The notes: a model not told the origin generated them from the sequence alone. A stretch of DNA of 64,000 nt from CAHJWH01 sp965198905 (GCA_965198905.1 OZ240678.1:3410001-3474000), one strand, 5' to 3'; numbered from the stretch's first letter, positions 26,245 to 36,229 are shown. Numbers and translations are program-made.

Positions 26245-28773
26245 ATGACGTTCAAAGGCTTGCTTCTTTCGTCGTGCGTCGTGATGGTCGCGCCAGCCGC
26301 GGGCGGCGCGCTGGCGCAGGACGCCCCGGCTCCGACACCGGTAAGCCTTGCGCTCGCGCCGCCGTCCGCCCCCATTTCGCCCAGCGTTGGACGCTTGTCG
26401 GCGACCGCGGTGCAGGAGGTGGTGGTCACCGCGCAGAGGCGTAGTGAAAACTTGGAGAAGGTGCCCGTCGCCGTGACGGCCTTCACCTCCAAGCAACGTG
26501 ACCTGATCGGTATCGATACCATCCAGGACATTGCAAACTTCACCCCCGGCCTGGAGTATTCGACCTCGCTCGATCGCGCCTACATCCGCGGCGTCGGCCG
26601 TCAGACCAATAATCTCTCGGAAGATCCCGGTGTCGCCACCTATAGCGACGGCGTCTATAATTCGAGTGTGGTCGCCGCCGCGGGAGACTCCCTGTTCGTG
26701 GACCGCGTGGAGGTGCTCCGAGGACCTCAGGGAACGCTTTACGGCCGCAACTCGATCGGCGGCGCCATCAACTCCGTCTCTCGTCGGCCCACCGACACTC
26801 TCTACGCCGAAGGGCGCGCGACGATCGGCGATTATGGCACCTATAACGGCGAGGGCGCCATTTCCGGTCCGCTCGCCAACAACGTTCAGGGTCGTCTGGC
26901 CTTTTTTGACAACAACCAGAACGATGGTTATTTCAAGAACCTCTCCGGCGACAAGAGCGAGGGGGGACGGGGCAACACCCAGTACATAGAGGCGCAGCTT
27001 CAGGCGCAGGTAACGGCGAACTTCGACGTGTGGGCGAAGGTGGGATACTACCGTTACGACAGCAGTTATCGGTCGACTAACACGCTCCAGTCATACGAAC
27101 TGAACCCCTTTCCCCCCGGCTCGTTGTCGCCAACCGCCGGCTACGGGCTGACGATCCCAGGTGTGGTGACCCAGGGGCCTCTGTTGACCGTGCCGCCGGG
27201 CAATTCCAATGTGCGCAACATTGACACCAATACGCCGGACCACGCCCAGCTCGGCAACGACATCTTGGGGAACCTGCAGGCGACCTATCATCTGCCGTTC
27301 GCCGACCTGAAATATATTGGCGGCTACAGTATCTACAGATACGACCTGAACTTTGACGCCGACGGAGCGGCGGTCAACTCTTATCCCTTTGCCAGCACTA
27401 CCGGCCTACCTCCGCTGATCGTCTATCCGACCCAGATCGAGAATTATCGTGAGAGCAAGCAGTATTTCAGCGACGAGATTGACCTGACCTCTACCGGAAA
27501 GTCGAAATTTCAGTGGATATTGGGCTTCTACCAATATCATGAGTCCTTTGACCAGCCGGTCAACATCATAGAGCCGAACCAGACGCAGATTTTCGCGCCC
27601 TATCAGAGCGCCTTGAATCCGTCAGGCGACATCTATCACACCGATCAAACAGCGCGCACCAATTCCTACGCGACCTTTGCGCAGGGCGACTACAGCCTGA
27701 ACAGCCAGCTAAGGTTCACCGGCGGCGCTCGATACACCAAAGACCAGAAGTACGGGAACGAGAACTTTCGCGCTATTTGTCTGGGACTGCCGACTTGTGG
27801 AGCGCCGGCGGCGATGTACGGCGCTTATACGCCGGCCATCGACATCAGCTCGGCCCTGATCTCGTTCGCACCAAGCCGTGGAGTGGACGGTCCGGTGACG
27901 TTCAACCCCACAACCGGCGACTACGACCGGCGGCTGGCCGGCCAATGGGGCGCGGTGACCGGCACTGCGGGCGTCGAATGGACGCCGAACTCAAGGACGC
28001 TTGCCTATCTCAAATATAGCCGCGGCTACAAGTCGGGCGGCTTCAACGGCGGTGCGATTCTGGATTCGCCCGAGACCTTGCCTGAAACCATCAACGCCTA
28101 TGAGAGCGGGCTGAAGGAAGTTCTCACCCGCTCGCTGCAGGTGAACATCGCCCTGTTCGACTACGATTATCAGAACCTGCAGGACCCGCTGACGGTGCTT
28201 CCCGCGGCCGGGCCTGAGCAGACCGTGCTGTTCAACATTTCCAAAAGCCGCTCTTACGGCGCCGAACTGGAGACCACTTGGCAGGCCACCCCGAGCCTCC
28301 GGTTCCTGCTCAGCTACGCCTACCTGAACGCCCGGATCACTTCAAACAGCCCGTTGGAGGACGCCGTGCAGCCTCTGCTCGGCTTGCGCAACGTCGACGG
28401 CCAGAATCTTCCGCAATCGCCTCATAGCAAGGTCGCCTTTAACGCCAACTATACCTGGCGCTTCGATCCCGGCGATCTTTCGCTTTCGCTGGACTACATC
28501 TACAAGGCGCAGAGCTATGACAGCATCTTCGACCAGCCCTACTATCTTGCGCCGTCCTACAGTCAGGTCGATCTGCGCGCCATCTATAACGATCGGCTGG
28601 ATCGCTTCACCGTCATCGCTTTCGGCAAGAACCTCAACAACGCCCAGGGCTATGACAACGTCACCGCCAACCTGATCGTCAACCCCTCGGCCGGCTTCCC
28701 CAACTATACTCAGCAGGCGAACTTCATCATCCCGCGCACCTATGGCGTTCAGCTCCAGGTCCGGTTCCGCTGA
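26245..28773 (+). CDS. TonB-dependent outer membrane receptor
   Basis: 842 residues. A signal peptide (ends near GGALAQ) is followed by a Pro/Ala linker, a TonB box (VQEVVVTAQ, ~57-65), and a plug domain with IQDIANFTPGLEYS, VEVLRGPQGTLYGRNSIGGA and INSVSRRP. A 22-strand-type barrel runs to the C-terminal VRFR. The VTAQRR.ENL.KVPVAVTA opening is typical of the large TonB-dependent receptor group abundant in Caulobacter and sphingomonads for uptake of carbohydrates or hydrophobic/aromatic compounds. The MFS transporter immediately downstream is probably co-expressed. Energy would come from ExbB/ExbD/TonB. The ligand cannot be told. Confidence 0.93.
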   Translation: MTFKGLLLSSCVVMVAPAAGGALAQDAPAPTPVSLALAPPSAPISPSVGRLSATAVQEVVVTAQRRSENLEKVPVAVTAFTSKQRDLIGIDTIQDIANFTPGLEYSTSLDRAYIRGVGRQTNNLSEDPGVATYSDGVYNSSVVAAAGDSLFVDRVEVLRGPQGTLYGRNSIGGAINSVSRRPTDTLYAEGRATIGDYGTYNGEGAISGPLANNVQGRLAFFDNNQNDGYFKNLSGDKSEGGRGNTQYIEAQLQAQVTANFDVWAKVGYYRYDSSYRSTNTLQSYELNPFPPGSLSPTAGYGLTIPGVVTQGPLLTVPPGNSNVRNIDTNTPDHAQLGNDILGNLQATYHLPFADLKYIGGYSIYRYDLNFDADGAAVNSYPFASTTGLPPLIVYPTQIENYRESKQYFSDEIDLTSTGKSKFQWILGFYQYHESFDQPVNIIEPNQTQIFAPYQSALNPSGDIYHTDQTARTNSYATFAQGDYSLNSQLRFTGGARYTKDQKYGNENFRAICLGLPTCGAPAAMYGAYTPAIDISSALISFAPSRGVDGPVTFNPTTGDYDRRLAGQWGAVTGTAGVEWTPNSRTLAYLKYSRGYKSGGFNGGAILDSPETLPETINAYESGLKEVLTRSLQVNIALFDYDYQNLQDPLTVLPAAGPEQTVLFNISKSRSYGAELETTWQATPSLRFLLSYAYLNARITSNSPLEDAVQPLLGLRNVDGQNLPQSPHSKVAFNANYTWRFDPGDLSLSLDYIYKAQSYDSIFDQPYYLAPSYSQVDLRAIYNDRLDRFTVIAFGKNLNNAQGYDNVTANLIVNPSAGFPNYTQQANFIIPRTYGVQLQVRFR

Positions 28774-28840
28774 TCGCCTGGACCCACCGGATGAACGCCA
28801 CGGGATCGAGGCTCTGTCTTGGCCTCGCCAGGAGCCTTCG

Positions 28841-30349
28841 GTGACCGTTGCTGAGGCCCGGGGTGTGCTCGGCGTAGAGCACGATATCCGGCCGTCCAGG
28901 TTGAGCCTGCCGGTCAAGCTAGCCTACGGCTTTGGTTCACTCGCCTATGGGGTCAAGGACAACGGCTTCTCTACGCTGCTGCTGTTGTTCTACAATCAGG
29001 TCGTGGGTCTGCCGGCCCAGTGGGTCGGCCTCGCCATCTTCATCGCCCTGGTGCTCGACGCGTTCATCGATCCGACGATCGGCTACCTGTCGGACCGGCT
29101 GCAGACCCGCTGGGGACGTCGCCATCCGTTCATGTATGCGTCCGCCATACCGGTCGGGTTGCTGTATCTACTGCTGTGGAGCCCGCCCGTCGGCGCATCA
29201 CATCTGGTGATCCTGGTCTATCTGGTCGGGGTGGCGATCCTCGTTCGCACGGCGATCTCCTGCTATGAGGTGCCGTCCGCAGCGCTCGCGCCCGAACTCA
29301 GCTCTGATTACCACGAGCGTACCTCGATCCTTGGATGGCGCTATCTGTTCGGCTGGATCGGCGGCATGGGCATGCTGCTGCTCACCTTCCTCGTCTTCCT
29401 GGCGCCCAGCGCGCGCTTCCCGGTGGGCCAACTCAATCCCGCCGGCTATCGCACCTATGCGGTGGTCGCCTCCGCCGTCATGACTGCAGCCATCCTGCTG
29501 TCGGCGTTGGGCACCCACGGCGAGGTCAAGCGTCGGCTGAAGCCTACTCAGGCGAGGCGGCCCGTCAGCGGGCCGGGCAGCATCGCGCGGGTTCTCAAGA
29601 ACCGCGCCTTCGTGATCCTGCTCGTCTCAGGAATGTTTATCTACACCATCCAGGGGCTGAATTTCGCCTTGGGCACCTATTTCAGCACCTTTCTCTGGGG
29701 CCTGCCGGCGAGCTCGCTGGCGGCCTTCACCGTGGGGGTGATCATCGGCGTCGGGCTCTCTTTCGCCTTCTCCAAGCGCGCATCGCGACGATGGGGCAAG
29801 CGAAACGCCGCGGTAGCGGCCACGCTGGCCTATCTCGTCCTGGCGACCGCCCCTTTCCTGCTGAGGCTGGTGGGATGGTTTCCGCCCAATGGCGCCGCCT
29901 CGCTGCTGCCGCTCCTGATGGCCTTCAACCTGGTCTCGACAGTGGTCGGCGTGGCCGCCACCATCTTGAGCGCGTCCATGATGGCCGATGTCGTGGAAGA
30001 CTCCGAGGCGCGCACCGGCGAGCGGGAGGAGGGCCTGTTCTTCGCAGGCGCCTTCTTCATGCAAAAGTGCGTCTCCGGCCTCGGCCTGTTCATGTCCGGC
30101 ACGCTGCTGGCGCTCGTGCGATTTCCCGCCGCTGCGGTTCCGGGAAAGGTGCCTCTGGCGGTGCTCGATCATCTGGTCATCATCTACTGCGGCGTGACCG
30201 TGCTGCTCGGGCTGTTCGCCGTGGCGGTGCTGGTGCGTTTCCCGCTCGGCGAGGCGGACCACCGGCGGCGGGTGGCGGAACTGGCGGACGTCGCACGTCA
30301 CGCCTCGCCCCTCCCCGGCAGCGAGCCCGAGCCGGCCCTTGGTCTTTGA
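28841..30349 (+). CDS. MFS transporter of the GPH (MelB-like) sugar/cation symporter group
   Basis: About 502 residues with twelve hydrophobic segments. The first helix region LSLPVKLAYGFGSLAYGVKD, the DAFIDPTIGYLSDRLQTRWG loop and GRRHPFMYASAIPVG match the glycoside-pentoside-hexuronide:cation symporter family. The central ERTSILGWRYLFGWIGGMG segment and the ADVVEDSEARTGEREEGLFF loop also fit. I favour the GTG at 28841 because AGGAG lies six bases upstream; the ATG at 28742 overlaps the receptor gene and adds 33 hydrophilic residues. It follows the TonB-dependent receptor, suggesting that the pair carries one substrate across the outer and then the inner membrane. The substrate need not be a sugar. 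Confidence 0.85.
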   Translation: MTVAEARGVLGVEHDIRPSRLSLPVKLAYGFGSLAYGVKDNGFSTLLLLFYNQVVGLPAQWVGLAIFIALVLDAFIDPTIGYLSDRLQTRWGRRHPFMYASAIPVGLLYLLLWSPPVGASHLVILVYLVGVAILVRTAISCYEVPSAALAPELSSDYHERTSILGWRYLFGWIGGMGMLLLTFLVFLAPSARFPVGQLNPAGYRTYAVVASAVMTAAILLSALGTHGEVKRRLKPTQARRPVSGPGSIARVLKNRAFVILLVSGMFIYTIQGLNFALGTYFSTFLWGLPASSLAAFTVGVIIGVGLSFAFSKRASRRWGKRNAAVAATLAYLVLATAPFLLRLVGWFPPNGAASLLPLLMAFNLVSTVVGVAATILSASMMADVVEDSEARTGEREEGLFFAGAFFMQKCVSGLGLFMSGTLLALVRFPAAAVPGKVPLAVLDHLVIIYCGVTVLLGLFAVAVLVRFPLGEADHRRRVAELADVARHASPLPGSEPEPALGL

Positions 30350-30449
30350 GGTTGGCGCTATCGATCGCCGCCCTTCGAGCCGGATGCGCTCTTATCCTGG
30401 CGCCGATGTGCGGTCTCCCAGTAGACTTTGGGCGCTGACCAGGTGTGAT

Positions 30450-30480
30450 CCGCCTTTGCGCCCACCCTGGGCGTAGGCGG
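30450..30480. terminator. Two-step hairpin after the MFS gene
   Basis: CCGCCT (30450-30455) pairs with AGGCGG (30475-30480) and, inside it, CGCCCA pairs with TGGGCG around a short CC loop. It lies about 100 bases after the MFS stop and 40 bases before the cupin start. No T run, so it may be a terminator or only a leader structure. Confidence 0.35.
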
Positions 30481-30520
30481 TGACGTCGCCGGGCATTTTG
30501 GCGATGAGGGATCGAGGCTC

Positions 30521-30916
30521 ATGGACATCAAACGTATCGGGTCGCAGCCCTCGGCGCCGGGGCCGAGCGCCTATTTTACCGGGACTGTGCGCATCGATTC
30601 CCCCTTCAAGGGTGCGGGGCAGGCTCGGGTCACCGGGGCGACGGTGACGTTCGAGCCGGGCGCACGCACGAACTGGCACACCCATCCCCTCGGCCAGACG
30701 CTGCTTGTCACCTCAGGCCTTGGCCGGGTTCAACGCGAGGGCGGTCCGGTGGAGGAGATCCATCCCGGCGACATCATCTGGTTCGAGCCGGGCGAGAAGC
30801 ACTGGCATGGGGCGTCTCCACAGGTGGCGATGTCTCATGTGGCTATAAACGAAGCGATGGACGGAACGATGGTCGACTGGCTCGAACCCGTCTCTGACGC
30901 GCAGTATCGCGGATGA
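30521..30916 (+). CDS. Single-domain cupin protein
   Basis: A 131-residue cytoplasmic cupin. Motif 1 is visible as G-ARTNWHTHPLGQTLLVTSG (the HxH metal ligands and a downstream Gln/Glu position), and motif 2 as PGDIIWFEPGEKHWHGASP (H ligand). The sequence is close to the small cupin group that includes (R)-mandelonitrile lyase-like and carboxymuconolactone decarboxylase-associated cupins, but the reaction is not determined. The ATG at 30521 follows GAGG. Its role may belong with the neighbouring oxidase or transporter genes, which is a guess from position only. Confidence 0.8.
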   Translation: MDIKRIGSQPSAPGPSAYFTGTVRIDSPFKGAGQARVTGATVTFEPGARTNWHTHPLGQTLLVTSGLGRVQREGGPVEEIHPGDIIWFEPGEKHWHGASPQVAMSHVAINEAMDGTMVDWLEPVSDAQYRG

Positions 30917-31004
30917 GCCCGTCATACGCGCGAACTCAAGCGCAGCGCAGCTTGCCGAATGCGGCGGGCGACGCCAAGTCTGCGCCCATGAACGGAGCTG
31001 GATC

Positions 31005-31640
31005 ATGGGCGACACGGGCAATCTCGAACTCTCCAGACGTGGCATCCTGGTCGCGGGTGCAGCCTCTGTGGCGGTGAGCGTGTCCTCTGCGGCCAGCGCC
31101 AAGGCGTCTTCGGACGCCGCCGAGCCCTCCATGGTCAAGGTTGCCTTCGAGGTGAACGGCCAGCCTCGCGAGATGACGCTGGACACCCGCACGACGCTGC
31201 TGGATGCGCTTCGGGAGCACCTGCATCTCACCGGCAGCAAGAAGGGCTGCGACCATGGCCAATGCGGCGCCTGCACGGTGATGGTGGACGGGCGGCGGAT
31301 CAATTCGTGCCTGACGCTCGCGGTCATGCACGAGGGCGACCGCATCATCACGATCGAGGGCCTCGGCGAGCCCGAGCATCTCCATCCGATGCAGGCGGCC
31401 TTCGTCAAGCATGACGGCTATCAGTGCGGGTACTGCACGCCGGGGCAAATATGTTCGGCGGTGGCGGTGCTGAACGAGATCAAGCAAGGCGTCCCCAGCT
31501 ACGTCAGCGCAGATCTGACCGCCCCGTCTCAGGTCACGCCTGATGAGCTGCGCGAGCGGATGAGCGGCAACATCTGTCGCTGCGGCGCCTATTCCAACAT
31601 CGTCGAGGCCATGGTCGAGGTGGCTGGAGAACGCGTATGA
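31005..31640 (+). CDS. paoA: Periplasmic aldehyde oxidoreductase, [2Fe-2S] subunit
   Basis: A 211-residue iron-sulfur subunit of a xanthine-oxidase-family enzyme, like E. coli PaoA. The N-terminus LSRRGILVAGAASVAVS is a twin-arginine-type signal. The plant-type [2Fe-2S] cluster is bound by KGCDHGQCGACTVMVDG plus a later C (INSC). The second cluster uses CGYCTPGQ and NICRCGAY. It passes electrons from the molybdenum subunit to the FAD subunit. The stop overlaps the next gene by four bases (31637-31640), so the three subunits form one operon. The complex oxidises aromatic and other aldehydes in the periplasm in E. coli; the substrate here is inferred. Confidence 0.92.
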   Translation: MGDTGNLELSRRGILVAGAASVAVSVSSAASAKASSDAAEPSMVKVAFEVNGQPREMTLDTRTTLLDALREHLHLTGSKKGCDHGQCGACTVMVDGRRINSCLTLAVMHEGDRIITIEGLGEPEHLHPMQAAFVKHDGYQCGYCTPGQICSAVAVLNEIKQGVPSYVSADLTAPSQVTPDELRERMSGNICRCGAYSNIVEAMVEVAGERV

Positions 31641-32587
31641 AACCCTTCACCTACGCGCGCGCCCGCACTCCGGCCGAGGCCGCAGCCGCCGCGGCGGAGA
31701 CGCCCGGCGCCAAGTTCATCGCCGGGGGCACCAACCTGCTCGACCTGATGAAGCTGCAGGTGGAGACGCCCACCCATCTGATCGACGTGAACGAACTGGG
31801 CCTCGACAAGATCGAGGCGACTCCTGACGGCGGCTTGCGCGTCGGCGCCCTGGTGCGCAACACCGACCTCGCCGCCGACCCGCGGGTGCGGCGCGACTAC
31901 GCGGTGCTCTCCCGCGCGATCCTGGCCGGGGCCAGCGGCCAGCTGAGGAACAAGGCGACGACGGGCGGCAACCTGCTGCAGCGCACGCGATGCCCCTACT
32001 TCTACGACACCAATCAGGCCTGCAACAAACGCCGGCCAGGGTCGGGCTGCTCGGCCATCGGCGGGTTCAGCCGGCCGCTGGCGGTGATCGGCGCAAGTGA
32101 AGAGTGCATCGCCACCTATCCGGGCGACATGGCCGTCGCCATGCGCGTTCTGGACGCCGAGGTGGAGACGGTGAAGCCCGACGGCTCGACCCGCGCCATC
32201 CCGATCGCCCAGTTCCATCGCCTGCCAGGCGACACGCCCCAGGTGGAGACGACGCTGGACCAGGGCGAGTTGATCACCTCGGTCACCCTGCCCAGGCCTG
32301 TCGGCGGGGTACAGATTTATAAGAAGGTGCGGGACCGCGCCTCCTACGCCTTTGCGCTCGTGTCGGTCGCGGCCGTGGTGCAGCGCGACGGCACCGGGCG
32401 GGTGGCTCTGGGCGGTGTGGCCCACAAGCCCTGGCGGGTGGAGGCGGCCGAGGCCGCCCTGCCGCATGGCGCGAAGGCTGTGACCGCGCAGCTCCTGGCC
32501 AACGCCCATCCCACTCCTGAAAACCGGTTCAAGCTGTTGCTGGTGGAGCGCACGCTCGCCGCGGCGGTGGCCGAAGCCAAGGCCTGA
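31637..32587 (+). CDS. paoB: Periplasmic aldehyde oxidoreductase, FAD-binding subunit
   Basis: 316 residues. The N-terminal FAD-binding fold contains KFIAGGTNLLDLMKLQVE. As in PaoB, and unlike most xanthine-dehydrogenase medium subunits, there is a cysteine-rich insertion (RTRCPYFYDTNQACNKRRPG, then GC) and a fourth cysteine in SEECIATYPGD, which together bind an extra [4Fe-4S] cluster in the E. coli enzyme. The C-terminal CO-dehydrogenase flavoprotein domain follows. No signal peptide; export is expected with PaoA as a folded complex. Overlaps paoA by ATGA. Confidence 0.92.
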   Translation: MKPFTYARARTPAEAAAAAAETPGAKFIAGGTNLLDLMKLQVETPTHLIDVNELGLDKIEATPDGGLRVGALVRNTDLAADPRVRRDYAVLSRAILAGASGQLRNKATTGGNLLQRTRCPYFYDTNQACNKRRPGSGCSAIGGFSRPLAVIGASEECIATYPGDMAVAMRVLDAEVETVKPDGSTRAIPIAQFHRLPGDTPQVETTLDQGELITSVTLPRPVGGVQIYKKVRDRASYAFALVSVAAVVQRDGTGRVALGGVAHKPWRVEAAEAALPHGAKAVTAQLLANAHPTPENRFKLLLVERTLAAAVAEAKA

Positions 32588-32592
32588 GTCCT

Positions 32593-34806
32593 ATGAAGTT
32601 CGACACCCCCGCCACCACCAACCCGATCGATCAGCTGAAGGTCGTGGGTCACCCGCACGACCGTATCGACGGCCCGCTGAAGACCACCGGCCATGCGCCC
32701 TACGCCTACGAGCGTCACGACATCGTGGCCGACCCGGCCTACGGCTTCATCCTCGGCAGCGCCGTCGCCAAGGGGCGGATGGCCAATATCGACGTCAGCG
32801 CCGCCAAGGCTGCGCCGGGCGTCATCACTGTGGTGACCTGGAAGACCGCGGGCGGTCTCGGTAAGTCCAAAGACCACACCGCAGCCCTGCTCGGCGGCCC
32901 TGAGATCGAGCACTACGACCAGGCCGTGGCCATCGTGGTGGCGGAGACTTTCGAGACTGCGCGCGCGGCCGCCAAGCTGATCCGCATCGACTATCAGCGC
33001 GAACCAGGCCATTTCGACCTCGCCGCCCAGGTCGGCCAAGTTCCGCCCAAGGGCGCCAGCAGCGGCGAAGGTAGCGCCAGCAGCCCGGTGGATAGGGTCG
33101 GTGAGTTCGAGACGGCCTTCGCTGCGGCCCCGGTCACCATCGACCGCACCTACTCCACCCCAGACCAAAGCCATATGATGATGGAGCCGCACTCGACGCT
33201 CGCGGTCTGGAAGGGCGACCAGCTGACCATCTGGACCTCCAACCAGATGATCCGTTGGGCGGTCAAGGACTTGGCCCAAACACTTCAGATCGACAAGGAG
33301 AAGGTCCGCGTCGTGTCGCCCTATGTCGGCGGTGGTTTCGGCTCCAAGCTCTGGATACGTAGCGACGCGGTGATGGCGGCGCTTGGGGCACGCGCGGCGG
33401 GGCGTCCGGTGAAGGTGGCGCTGACGCGGCCCCAGATTATGAACAACACCACCCATCGCCCCGCCACGGTGCAGCGCATCCGCCTGGGCGCCGGGCGTGA
33501 CGGCAAGATCACCGCGGTCGCCCACGAGAGCTGGTCCGGCGACCTGCCCGGCGGCAAGCCGGAGACGGCGGTGTCCCAGACCAAGCTGCTCTACGCCGGA
33601 GCCAATCGGCTGACCGCCGACTATCTGGCCACGCTCGACCTGCCGGAAGGCAACGCCATGCGTGCGCCGGGCGAGGCGCCGGGGCTGATGGCGCTGGAGA
33701 TCGCCATGGACGAGATGGCCGAGGCGTTGGCCATGGACCCGATCGAGTTCCGCATCGCCAACGACACCCAGGTCGATCCCGAAAACCCCACGCGCCCCTT
33801 CTCCCAACGCAACCTGATCGGCTGCCTGAAGCTCGGTGCGGAGACCTTCGGCTGGAATCGGCGCAACGCGCGGCCCGGAACGCGGCGAGAGGGCGAATGG
33901 CTGGTCGGGACGGGCGTGGCCTCAGGCTTCCGCAACAACATGCTGACCAAGTCGGGCGCGCGGGTGGCGGTAGGCCCTGACGGGATCGTCACCGTCTCCA
34001 CCGACATGACCGACATCGGCACCGGCAGCTACACCATCATCGCCCAGACCGCCGCCGAGATGATGGGCGTCGGCATGGATCGGGTGGTGGTGCAGCTGGG
34101 CGATTCCAGCTTCCCGGCCTCTTCGGGCTCGGGCGGGCAGTGGGGCGGCAACAACTCCACCTCCGGCGTCTACGCCGCCTGCACCAAGCTGCGCGGCGAG
34201 ATCGCCCAGAAGCTCGGCTCCAACTCCGCCGAGATCAGCTTCGCCGACGGGCAGGTGCAGATGGGCGACCGGCGAATTCCGCTAGCTGAGGCCGCCGGCG
34301 GCATGAGCGCAGAGGACGCCATCGAGTACGGCGATCTCGGCAAGGAATACCAGCAGTCCACCTTCGCCGGCCATTTCGCAGAAGTCGGCGTCGACGCGGC
34401 CACCGGCGAGGTCCGCATCCGCCGCATGTTGGCGGTGTGCGCCGCCGGGCGCATCATCAACCCCAAGTCGGCGCGGAGCCAAGTGATCGGCGCCATGACC
34501 ATGGGCGTAGGCGCGGCCCTGATGGAGGAGGCGGTGGTGGACAAGCGCATCGGCTACTTCGTCAACCACGATCTGGCCGAGTACCACGTGCCCGTCCACG
34601 CCGACATCCCGCACCAGGAGGTGATCTTCCTGGACGAGACCGATCCCATCTCCTCGCCGATGAAGGCCAAGGGCGTCGGCGAACTCGGCCTCTGTGGCGT
34701 GGGCGCTGCGGTGGCCAACGCGGTCTACAACGCCTGTGGCGTGCGGGTGCGGAATTATCCGATCACCCTGGACAAGCTGCTCGACCACCTCCCCGAATTG
34801 GCCTGA
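32593..34806 (+). CDS. paoC: Periplasmic aldehyde oxidoreductase, molybdenum-binding subunit
   Basis: 737 residues, the catalytic subunit holding the molybdopterin cytosine dinucleotide cofactor. Visible family features are RIDGPLKTTGHAPYAYE at the N-terminus, YVGGGFGSKLWIRSD, the EFRIAND and SGSGGQWGGNNS cofactor-binding segments, and the catalytic Glu in KGVGELGLCGVGAAV (about E697). The length equals that of E. coli PaoC. It lies five bases after paoB. No paoD-type chaperone or MCD-synthesis gene is seen downstream, so maturation proteins must be encoded elsewhere. Confidence 0.92.
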   Translation: MKFDTPATTNPIDQLKVVGHPHDRIDGPLKTTGHAPYAYERHDIVADPAYGFILGSAVAKGRMANIDVSAAKAAPGVITVVTWKTAGGLGKSKDHTAALLGGPEIEHYDQAVAIVVAETFETARAAAKLIRIDYQREPGHFDLAAQVGQVPPKGASSGEGSASSPVDRVGEFETAFAAAPVTIDRTYSTPDQSHMMMEPHSTLAVWKGDQLTIWTSNQMIRWAVKDLAQTLQIDKEKVRVVSPYVGGGFGSKLWIRSDAVMAALGARAAGRPVKVALTRPQIMNNTTHRPATVQRIRLGAGRDGKITAVAHESWSGDLPGGKPETAVSQTKLLYAGANRLTADYLATLDLPEGNAMRAPGEAPGLMALEIAMDEMAEALAMDPIEFRIANDTQVDPENPTRPFSQRNLIGCLKLGAETFGWNRRNARPGTRREGEWLVGTGVASGFRNNMLTKSGARVAVGPDGIVTVSTDMTDIGTGSYTIIAQTAAEMMGVGMDRVVVQLGDSSFPASSGSGGQWGGNNSTSGVYAACTKLRGEIAQKLGSNSAEISFADGQVQMGDRRIPLAEAAGGMSAEDAIEYGDLGKEYQQSTFAGHFAEVGVDAATGEVRIRRMLAVCAAGRIINPKSARSQVIGAMTMGVGAALMEEAVVDKRIGYFVNHDLAEYHVPVHADIPHQEVIFLDETDPISSPMKAKGVGELGLCGVGAAVANAVYNACGVRVRNYPITLDKLLDHLPELA

Positions 34807-34936
34807 CGTCCGGTCGTCCGCCGCCCTCATGGGGTGATTTCTGGCAAGGGCGGGGTCTTCGGCCGCAAAGCCGCAAACCCCCAGCCGTAGCGATCTGGCG
34901 GGAGCCAAGCTAAAGCATTGGCTTCGCAAGCGGGGC

Positions 34937-36229
34937 TTGGCCATTATACGCGTCGGGATCGGGGGCGACGGAGCGGCGAAGGTGCTCGAAAGCTATCTGC
35001 GGCGGACGGTGGATGTCGGGGCGCTGACGGTCGATGCGGGCGACGGGCGGCGTCGTACCTATGGAGACGGAAGCGGCGCGCCGATCTCCATCCGTCTGGC
35101 CAAGGGCGCCGCACTGAAGATCGCCCTGAGCCCCGATCTGAAGCTCGGCGAATGCTTCATGGACGGCGAACTCGTCTTCGAGCAGGGCGACATGTACGAC
35201 ATGCTCGAACTCGTCTCGCGCAATCCGCGCTTCTGGGTCAGCTCGCGTTCGCCTCTGCACCTGATGCGTGAAGGTGCGCTGCGCCGCTTGCGGCAGATGA
35301 ACGACCGTCGCGCGGCGCGGCGCAACGTGGCGCATCACTACGACCTCTCCTACGAGCTCTACCGTCGCTTCCTCGACACCGACATGCAGTATTCATGCGC
35401 CTACTTCCGCTCGCTGCAGGACACGCTGGAGACAGCCCAGTCGGCGAAGAAGGCCCACATCGCCGCTAAGCTTAAGCTGCCCCAGAGCGGGCGGCTGCTC
35501 GACATCGGCTGCGGCTGGGGGGGCCTGGGGCTGACCCTGGCGCACATGGCGCCGGGGATGGAGGTGCTGGGCGTCACCCTCAGTCGCGAGCAGCTGGCGG
35601 TGGCCGAGCGGCGGGCCCAAATGCAAGGGGTGTCGAACCGGGTCGATTTCCAGTTGCGCGACTATCGCGACGTGCGTGGGCCGTTCGACCGGATCGTGTC
35701 AGTCGGCATGTTCGAGCATGTCGGCCGGCCGCACTTCCAGGAGTTCTTCGACAACGTCTCACGCCTGCTGGCTGACGACGGGGTCATGCTGCTGCACGCT
35801 ATTGGGCGACGCACGCCGCCGGGCATGACCCAGCCCTTCATCTCCAAATATATCTTCCCCGGGGGCTACATCCCATCCCTGTCGGAGGTTCTGCCCGCCA
35901 TCGAGCGCGCGGGCCTCTGGATCACCGACATGGAGATCCTTCGCCTGCACTATGCCGAGACCCTGCGCGAATGGCGGCGTCGTTTCGAGGCGCATCGCGC
36001 CGAGATCGCCGAGCTGTACGACGAGCGCTTCTGCAGGATGTGGGAGTTCTACCTGATCTCCAGCGAGGCGGGTTTCCGCTGGTTCGGCATGATGAACTTC
36101 CAGATCCAGCTCACCAAGCAGGTGGACGCCCTACCCACGACCCGAGACTACATGCTCGCCAACGAGCAGCAATTGGCCCAGGGCGGCACAACCGCCGCCA
36201 ACGAAGGCTGGGCCGCGGCGGTGGGCTAG
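34937..36229 (+). CDS. cfa: Cyclopropane-fatty-acyl-phospholipid synthase
   Basis: About 430 residues, methylating unsaturated acyl chains of membrane phospholipids with S-adenosylmethionine. The SAM site is LLDIGCGWGGLGLTLA. Other family motifs are HYDLSYELYRRFLDTDMQYS, GVTLSREQLAVAE, SVGMFEHVG and FISKYIFPGGYIPSLSEV. The C-terminal helical part (MWEFYLISSEAGFRW) is intact. The start is uncertain: the TTG at 34937 gives a normal N-terminus, and a GTG at 34982 is the next choice. Such enzymes are usually induced in stationary phase or acid stress; nothing here shows regulation. It stands alone after paoABC. Confidence 0.9.
   Translation: MAIIRVGIGGDGAAKVLESYLRRTVDVGALTVDAGDGRRRTYGDGSGAPISIRLAKGAALKIALSPDLKLGECFMDGELVFEQGDMYDMLELVSRNPRFWVSSRSPLHLMREGALRRLRQMNDRRAARRNVAHHYDLSYELYRRFLDTDMQYSCAYFRSLQDTLETAQSAKKAHIAAKLKLPQSGRLLDIGCGWGGLGLTLAHMAPGMEVLGVTLSREQLAVAERRAQMQGVSNRVDFQLRDYRDVRGPFDRIVSVGMFEHVGRPHFQEFFDNVSRLLADDGVMLLHAIGRRTPPGMTQPFISKYIFPGGYIPSLSEVLPAIERAGLWITDMEILRLHYAETLREWRRRFEAHRAEIAELYDERFCRMWEFYLISSEAGFRWFGMMNFQIQLTKQVDALPTTRDYMLANEQQLAQGGTTAANEGWAAAVG

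Noticed and set aside
29335..30438. Alternative plus-strand frame of 367 codons inside the MFS gene
   Set aside because: Arg/Gly/Pro-rich translation lacking hydrophobic helices; the MFS frame is clearly the coding one.
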